Assembly (NCBI GenBank): GCA_019925095.2
Contig: CM034392.1
Span: forward strand, 26,173,887 to 26,237,886
DNA length: 64,000 nt
Direction of reading: 5' to 3'
From: Dendrolimus kikuchii
Lineage: Eukaryota; Arthropoda; Insecta; Lepidoptera; Lasiocampidae
The position numbers and the translations under genes were made by a program. A model generated the notes under the pieces. It did no database searches. It was not told the DNA's origin and worked only from the letters and a program-made list of their open reading frames with translations. Below are positions 59,601 to 64,000 of this stretch, piece by piece (the stretch's first letter is position 1; each line of letters begins with the position of its first letter).

Positions 59601-61813
59601 TACCTAAACACTTAGAGACAGAATATAAAGAGTGGCTGAATACTGTTAGCCATATTGAAAAGTGTAAGATTGCACGGCGTATCTCAGACTTTCCGTTGTA
59701 CGAATGTAACACTACGGTTCATGTTTTTTGTGATGCGAGTAAAGAAGCTTATGCTGGGTGTGTTTTTATACGTACAGAATACAAAGGTACAGTTACAGTC
59801 CAATTAATCTTAGCGAAAAGCAGAGTTGCGCCTATTAAAAGGCAAATGTCTTTGCCTCGTTTAGAACTAATGGGGGCTCTTATAGCTTCTAGATTATACC
59901 ATGAGGTTAATACATCGGGATTCCTGGCAACTTGCAGGGAATATAGTGTATACTGTTGGACTGATTCAGCTGTAGTATTAGCATGGGTACAAAGACAACA
60001 TACCTGGAAAGCATTTGTGACAAATAGAGTAAAAGAAATATGTATTAATACAAAAAGGAGTGATTGGTTTCATTTACCTGGAAAGTATAATCCTGCTGAT
60101 TTATGTTCACGAGGTTGCAATGCAAAGACACTACTAGAAACACAATGGTGGACAGGTCCACAATGGTTATACGATGAAAAAGAAAAGTGGCCTAGATCTC
60201 CTATTGATTACACAGGAAACGAAGAAGAAATTATAAACAGTGAGCAAAAGAAGAACATATTAGTTACTGTAGAGATATGTACAGAAGTTTTTAGCAACAG
60301 GCTTTTGTATTTTAACCAATATAGTAAGATAGTGAGATTAGTAGCTAGACTACGAAGAATAAGTCTTAGAATCAGAAGAATGTATAATACAGATACGGAA
60401 TGCATTGGATTTGAAGAATATAAAAGTGCTGAAAAAACTCTAATCAAGCTAATACAAAGAGAAAGTTTGATAGATAAAGTTACTACGGGGAAAAAGCTTA
60501 TTATAATAAAAGAAGAAGGAATATGCAAGGTTAAAACAAGGTTAGATCTCAGCAATGAAGATAGAGATTTTATATATCCAATATTACTTCAAGGAAAACA
60601 TGAAATAGTGCAGAGGATGGTCGAAGAGAAGCATCGAAAAATGAATCATGCTGGAACGCAAACTTTACTAGCAGATTTAAGAAATAATTATTGGATTTTA
60701 GGAATCAGAAGATTAGTAAAGGCTATCGTTTCAAGATGTATAATATGTAAGAGATACAAAGCGAAGCATTACGTTGTGCCAGAACCGCCTCTGCCTGCTG
60801 ATCGCATTAAAAATACGGCTCCATTTGAAGTCACTGGAATTGATCTGGCCGGGCCCTTATTTCTAAGGAGTAATCAGAAATGTTGGATAGTTTTGTTCAC
60901 TTGTGCTGTTTACAGAGCTGTACATTTAGGACTTACAGAATCTCTCTCTACAAATAGTTTTTTGATGACTTTAAGAAGATTTATTGCGAGGCGAGGAAGA
61001 CCAAGAACCATTTACACCGATAATGGTACGAACTTCGTAGGCGCTGCCAATTTACTTAAAGAATTAGACTGGCAAACTATCGAAGAGACTACAAATATCG
61101 ACAGAATCCAATGGAAGTTCTCAGTACCAACCGCTCCTTGGTGGGGAGGATGGTGGGAACGATTGATAAGAGTAGTTAAAGAAATGCTTCGTAGGATCTT
61201 AGGAAAATCATCAGTCGACTGGATAGAACTTTCAACTATTTTATGTGATTGTGAAGTCGTTATAAACAGTAGACCTCTTACATATGTAGAAATGGGAGAT
61301 GTAAGACCTCTTACACCCATATTATTTCTACAAGGAATTCCAACAAGCGACACACCAGATTTCGATAAAATCGATAAAGAAAATTTGCATATACGGTATA
61401 AACATTTACAAACGCTACGAGAAGATTTTAGAAAAAGATTTAAGAACGAGTATTTGTCATTGCTTATTAGCAAAGGGAAGGAGATTAAAAACGAACCAAA
61501 GGTAGGAGAACTAGTCCTTATTGAAACAGAAAAGAGTAGGTTACATTGGCCAGTCGGAGTAATTACGGAAATCTACATAGGACGAGACGGTTTCTCACGT
61601 GTAGCAAGAGTCCGAACTGGATCCGGTGAAAAGGTAAGGCCTTATCAAAGATTATATCCTCTGGAGCTCTCTACGGTATCTCAAGATTGGCTGAATAACA
61701 TCCCGATTCCCAGAGACGAACCTTCAGGTAAAGATCAGTGTATGCCTATCCCTTTAGCTACGTCTACTAGGTTTGGTAGGCAAATTAAACTTCCAATTCG
61801 TTTTATGGAATGA
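56690..61813 (+). CDS. BEL/Pao Gag-Pol polyprotein
   Basis: The 1707-residue frame starts at the first ATG after the primer-binding site (MDLNILKRQREQLRRVFL) and is uninterrupted. Gag: an acidic coiled region, LPKIDIRKFDDNPKSWLPFW (DUF1759 type) near 104-125, and CCHC knuckles CYFCDKPHSAFQC near 320 and CYVCLKRGHIAKNC near 354. Protease: ALLDSGSQRTYI near 441. Reverse transcriptase: RPVFDASC near 726 and FYVDNCVTS near 849, with asparagine in the second position of the usual DD pair (seen in some BEL elements). RNase H: VFCDASKEAYAG near 1010. Integrase: HH-CC zinc region HRKMNHAGTQ to SRCIICK near 1313-1350, and core DLAGPL, TDNGTNFVG and GGWWERLIRV near 1384, 1443 and 1490. The C-terminal GELVLIETEKSRLHWPVG segment (DUF5641 type) is near 1605. 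The protein would be cut into particle, protease, RT and integrase. Confidence 0.95.
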   Translation: MDLNILKRQREQLRRVFLRHEMAASSSIDYEFLKEKIDGINRLDTAIQNEMLSSEKIDEEEYEKECEDCDNIKIRWLKTKAKLCDEFKKEKKEETQCSNLKNLNLPKIDIRKFDDNPKSWLPFWGQYKKIHENVSMDEETKFQYLTQAMTDGSTARNLVESYPPTAENYPKVIKTLKDRFAKDETLIEIYVRELLKLVTCRQQIGLDVLYDKIVANLQILETLGIIQNKYECILLPLIESALPESVLLSWSKVPRGVGVQKLNSLLDYLQTEVEAERRVKLASDFLDSCSSKEPTATCLTSKQLIDKTSGSLSSTKQGKVVCYFCDKPHSAFQCSKSGDLGLEEKKQAIKVKGGCYVCLKRGHIAKNCKSYVKCLSCGKRHPIILCPTLHDQVHKLKNKDKPSGLIEEVSTNFSHNKTTTFLQTLIVKISGNNNEIKVRALLDSGSQRTYIKKKVAEELGLPVIRQEKLGHTLFGGVIKSSKTYRVFEFKVSNTANNYSVIMTGIEQEILCGDLPKICNLALIQRLQKNNIYLNDTDKEYTDIKDIDILIGSDYLGSILDNVIVHITDNLIAVKTKLGWTLQGPMEMSYGVYNNVINSNLITTLPHVENEIEFLWNLESLGIKDPYNNEISNIPLDIAVNEEGRYEVNLIWKDGPQLGNNYDQAKKRLWSTTKKLEKMKLLEGYHNVFKDWKKEGIITEVHNDNTDDGHYMPHHAVIKLESTTTKIRPVFDASCKDENNRSLNSCIEKGGNLIELIPKLLMLFRVGKYGVISDIRKAFLQISISPEDRKYLKLLWWKNPEEKNDIVTYQHARVPFGVTCSPYLLAATIKYHLEKYTNLYTKTAKRLKESFYVDNCVTSLDSEEEVKEFIKESIDLMEQGKFDLRGWMTNLVNKNEETNTVSVLGLQWERNTDELRCNLKLKTIVNKITKRVLLSITQQIFDPIGFLCPTTLVPKLIIQKVWSLSTGWDEEIPKHLETEYKEWLNTVSHIEKCKIARRISDFPLYECNTTVHVFCDASKEAYAGCVFIRTEYKGTVTVQLILAKSRVAPIKRQMSLPRLELMGALIASRLYHEVNTSGFLATCREYSVYCWTDSAVVLAWVQRQHTWKAFVTNRVKEICINTKRSDWFHLPGKYNPADLCSRGCNAKTLLETQWWTGPQWLYDEKEKWPRSPIDYTGNEEEIINSEQKKNILVTVEICTEVFSNRLLYFNQYSKIVRLVARLRRISLRIRRMYNTDTECIGFEEYKSAEKTLIKLIQRESLIDKVTTGKKLIIIKEEGICKVKTRLDLSNEDRDFIYPILLQGKHEIVQRMVEEKHRKMNHAGTQTLLADLRNNYWILGIRRLVKAIVSRCIICKRYKAKHYVVPEPPLPADRIKNTAPFEVTGIDLAGPLFLRSNQKCWIVLFTCAVYRAVHLGLTESLSTNSFLMTLRRFIARRGRPRTIYTDNGTNFVGAANLLKELDWQTIEETTNIDRIQWKFSVPTAPWWGGWWERLIRVVKEMLRRILGKSSVDWIELSTILCDCEVVINSRPLTYVEMGDVRPLTPILFLQGIPTSDTPDFDKIDKENLHIRYKHLQTLREDFRKRFKNEYLSLLISKGKEIKNEPKVGELVLIETEKSRLHWPVGVITEIYIGRDGFSRVARVRTGSGEKVRPYQRLYPLELSTVSQDWLNNIPIPRDEPSGKDQCMPIPLATSTRFGRQIKLPIRFME

Positions 61814-61967
61814 TTTTATTTCTTTTTTTGAGTACGACGCTCTCTGGGTGCAATAATTTTGTTTTGCTATGTGCATAGATTTGAGTTTAAATTGTTTTTA
61901 TTGTACTGACTTCAATGTAATATTTTGAGAATGTTATGTGTTTACTTGTGCTCTATAATCCGCCCCC
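61814..61967 (+). other. 3' untranslated part of the BEL/Pao element
   Basis: T-rich leader to the polypurine tract. No further ORF; an env-like gene is absent. Confidence 0.7.
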
Positions 61968-61975
61968 GGGAGGAA
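61968..61975 (+). promoter_or_regulatory. Polypurine tract
   Basis: GGGAGGAA ends directly before TGTTACGG, the 3' LTR start; this primes plus-strand DNA synthesis in LTR elements. Confidence 0.8.
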
Positions 61976-62119
61976 TGTTACGGACTCTTTTATTATAAGT
62001 GACATATTAAGAGAAAAATATAGATGTCAATTTATTAGATCCAAATAAATGTCTGTTATATGAAGACGTGCTTCTTATTTATTTAATAGATAAATTATTA
62101 GAAAGCGCGAATAATACCC
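61976..62119 (+). repeat. 3' LTR of the plus-strand BEL/Pao element
   Basis: TGTTACGGACTCTTTTATTA to GCGAATAATACCC, 144 bp. The 5' LTR side continues CAACA before the PBS, whereas this copy continues GACGA, so the last few bases may be lost. Confidence 0.85.
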
Positions 62120-63589
62120 GACGAGATCGTAAGAGCATAAATGAAATCACAAATTATGGTCATATTTGGCGAGTTTCGCACACTTCCACATAAAGTTTCA
62201 TGTCAACCATTATTTACTTTTGGCATAAATTATAATGTTATATATAAGTTTTTTAAACTAATTTTATTCTGCCTTTCCCTTTCTCCCAATTTAGAATAAT
62301 TTATATAACTTATTAGTACCACCTTTTGAAATTTATAGAATTATCGATTATAGCGCCATCTATCGAACAGGGTAAATAACATCCTGATATTTCATTTTTT
62401 CACTCAATTACACTATTTAATGATGTTTAAGTGACTTAGTCAATTTAAGGAACGTCTAAAGTTAGAGATGTTAAAGTAGGAAAAATGGATTTAAATTAAC
62501 CAAATAAATGCACAATTTAATTCATTTCAATTCATTCTAAAATCCACTTACACTTTCGCCAACGAATGTACTTCTCTTTCACTAACAGCAAAAGCTTACC
62601 TGAAAAAATAAAAAGATACACTTAGAATCAGTTTGTTAATTACAAACGGGCAAAAGATTTACTACTGGCAACCCCCGTCCATGGTTCGGTACGAATTACG
62701 AATTCCCATAAAACGGGGACATTAGAGCACTTCTGTATTCAACTGTACCGGAGGGACGCGTAGGGATGGGAAACGCGACACTTGATGACTATCTATAACT
62801 ATTATAATCGATTGATTTTTCGAATAATTATACAATCAATGTCACGCTGTGTGAATGTTTATTGCAGTTGACGGTGTTAAGGTATTAATTAACAGTTTTT
62901 AGTGTTAATTTAAAAAGCTTTTTATCATTCTGTGGCCAGCTTGGAAGAACAAAACCCATAAAACCGATATGTCTGTCTTTCTGTTTCATAATACATTTCA
63001 TTGTAATTTTTTTCAACCATTATGAATAAAATTTAGTAAGCATATTGTGACTATAGTAAATAAAGTTTAATTAAATTATTTTACAGGAGTAAGACGATGA
63101 AAATGAGATGCAACAAAGCGATACTGGAAAAGAGTTTATTAAAGGTCAGTGTTGTCACACATACAAATTATATTTAGTCTTGCCAGCTAATTGTGAAAGC
63201 ACGATGCGATAAATTCATTAAATATCTTCTATGTCTTGTACAACATGTATTTTATATATCATTGTACGATGATTAGTGGAACAGCAAAGAAATAAGAATG
63301 TTCACCTTACATGAAACTGAAAGATTACAAAAAATGATTTGTACCTAAAAGACATTTTTGGGTGTTTTTTTTATATGTATATCATAACGGTTTTACCACT
63401 CTATTTCTCCTTAGCGCTCTATAATCTCTCTTGCTATATAAAAATCATTGAATAAATACTATATAAATTATTCATTATACAGAACGGAAATTTATTAAAA
63501 GTTATGTGAGAAAGTACATAAAAACTAAAACTAAACAAAAAAAGGGAAAAACGTCTAAAAATAAGTTAATGGTCCCAAACCACTGTCAT
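62120..63589. other. No gene recognised
   Basis: AT-rich. A GC-richer patch at 62660-62780 has no ORF. No repeat family of this window recurs here, so it may be host intergenic or intronic DNA. Confidence 0.35.
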
Positions 63590-64000
63590 TTTGCGGGAAC
63601 GTTCCCAGAAGGCTGGCGGCGTTAGCACGTTGTATAGCAACGCTTAATCTTTGAGCAAAATAGACGCCAGCCTTCTGGTCGCGTGTCGCGTGTGGCATCT
63701 ACCAGACGTTTGGCGACGTCACGGTAGACTTTTGGGGCGTCAGAACCCCACGGACCCAGAGTTTCCAGCCCAAAAGACGCAAATGTGTAACCATTTCCAA
63801 TTGTGGCATATTTGCGGCGCTTGAGAGCCTCCTGTTCGGCTGCAGCAGAACCGGCGGTAGTGCACGTACTTGAAAGATGGGACGCCGTCAGAGTGTCAAC
63901 GCAAGTAGCATCCCACACTAAGGGGCGGCCCATCTTCCAAGGAATCAGCGTCATCCCATCCGGTATCTTACCATCGTCGCGGCATAAGCCGTTTGGTTCC
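63590..64000 (-). pseudogene. Family W repeat protein, partial, frameshifted
   Basis: The minus-strand frame enters from the window end: EPNGLCRDDGKIPDGMTLIP, then WKMGRPLVWDATCVDTLTAS, KRRKYATIGNGYTFASFGLE and TLGPWGSDAPKVYRDVAKRL. It then shifts at a 7-bp tandem duplication (CGCGTGT twice, 63680-63693). In the other frame the sequence continues FAQRLSVAIQRANAASLLGT to about 63598, as in the copies at 5395 and 9225. The KRPDGMTLIPW and GRPLVWDATCVDT order is familiar from many animal genomes next to reverse-transcriptase repeats. I cannot name the domain. The WDxTCVDT box with conserved Asp could be enzymatic, but this is a guess. Confidence 0.6.

Larger units (their letters stand above)
56503..62119 (+). 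mobile_element. BEL/Pao LTR retrotransposon with intact Gag-Pol
   Basis: A 5' LTR segment (56503-56619), primer-binding site, one 1707-codon Gag-Pol, polypurine tract and 3' LTR (61976-62119). The two LTR segments are identical over 117 bp, and the ORF has no stop or frameshift, so the copy is young and could be active if its LTRs were complete. The 5' LTR lacks the first 27 bases seen in the 3' LTR, and no target duplication was found. Confidence 0.92.

Noticed and set aside
56776..61473. Minus-strand ORFs of 60-157 codons within the BEL/Pao element
   Set aside because: They are antisense shadows of the intact Gag-Pol frame.
61814..61967. An env-like gene after Pol, which would make the element virus-like
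   Set aside because: Only about 150 noncoding bases separate the Pol stop from the polypurine tract.

Overview
The window looks like intergenic or intronic nuclear DNA from an insect, most likely a moth or butterfly. It is AT-rich and has no operon-like gene packing. Almost every recognisable block is a transposable element or a remnant of one. The repeat types I recognise (BEL/Pao elements, RTE-like LINEs with ATGT tails, Jockey-type LINE 3' ends, tRNA-derived SINEs, MITEs ending in AACCGACTTC) fit Lepidoptera. The order assignment rests on memory of such repeats, not on a host gene. I found no convincing host protein-coding gene, rRNA or functional tRNA, and no CRISPR array.

Layout. Positions 1-7 kb hold a direct segmental duplication (1-578 and 2461-3491), a Jockey-like LINE 3' end, SINE-like copies and RTE-like 3' ends. 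Positions 7.4-9.1 kb hold a Harbinger-type MITE and a 929-bp near-perfect foldback palindrome. Positions 9-25 kb are a mosaic of dispersed repeats with a solo LTR (17.76-18.25 kb) and long quiet AT-rich stretches. Positions 25.5-26 kb hold a Tigger/pogo-like MITE. Positions 26.2-31.6 kb hold a minus-strand BEL/Pao element whose gag and pol are in one frame but separated by a single UGA followed by CUA. Positions 32.7-35 kb hold two abutting perfect palindromes and a tandem repeat of about 180 bp. Positions 35.4-38.8 kb hold three more LTRs of the 17.8-kb family. Positions 39-56 kb are densely nested SINE, LINE and MITE insertions, several with clear target-site duplications. Positions 56.5-62.1 kb hold a second, plus-strand BEL/Pao element with an intact 1707-residue Gag-Pol and identical LTR segments. 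The window ends in a minus-strand ORF fragment of an unassigned repeat-borne protein family (GRPLVWDATCVDT motif), seen as four pieces here.

How the parts relate. Two BEL/Pao elements encode their own Gag, protease, reverse transcriptase, RNase H and integrase. The commonest repeat (family A, about 20 copies of up to 320 bp) has a LINE-like 3' end shared with Jockey-like coding fragments, an A-rich tail, and in one copy a target duplication of about 31 bp. It therefore appears to be a non-autonomous retroposon moved by a LINE. RTE-like 3' fragments (family F, 12 copies) carry ATGT tails and 12-13 bp target duplications. Family letters (A to L, W) are labels used only here. Boundaries were read by eye and may be off by several bases.
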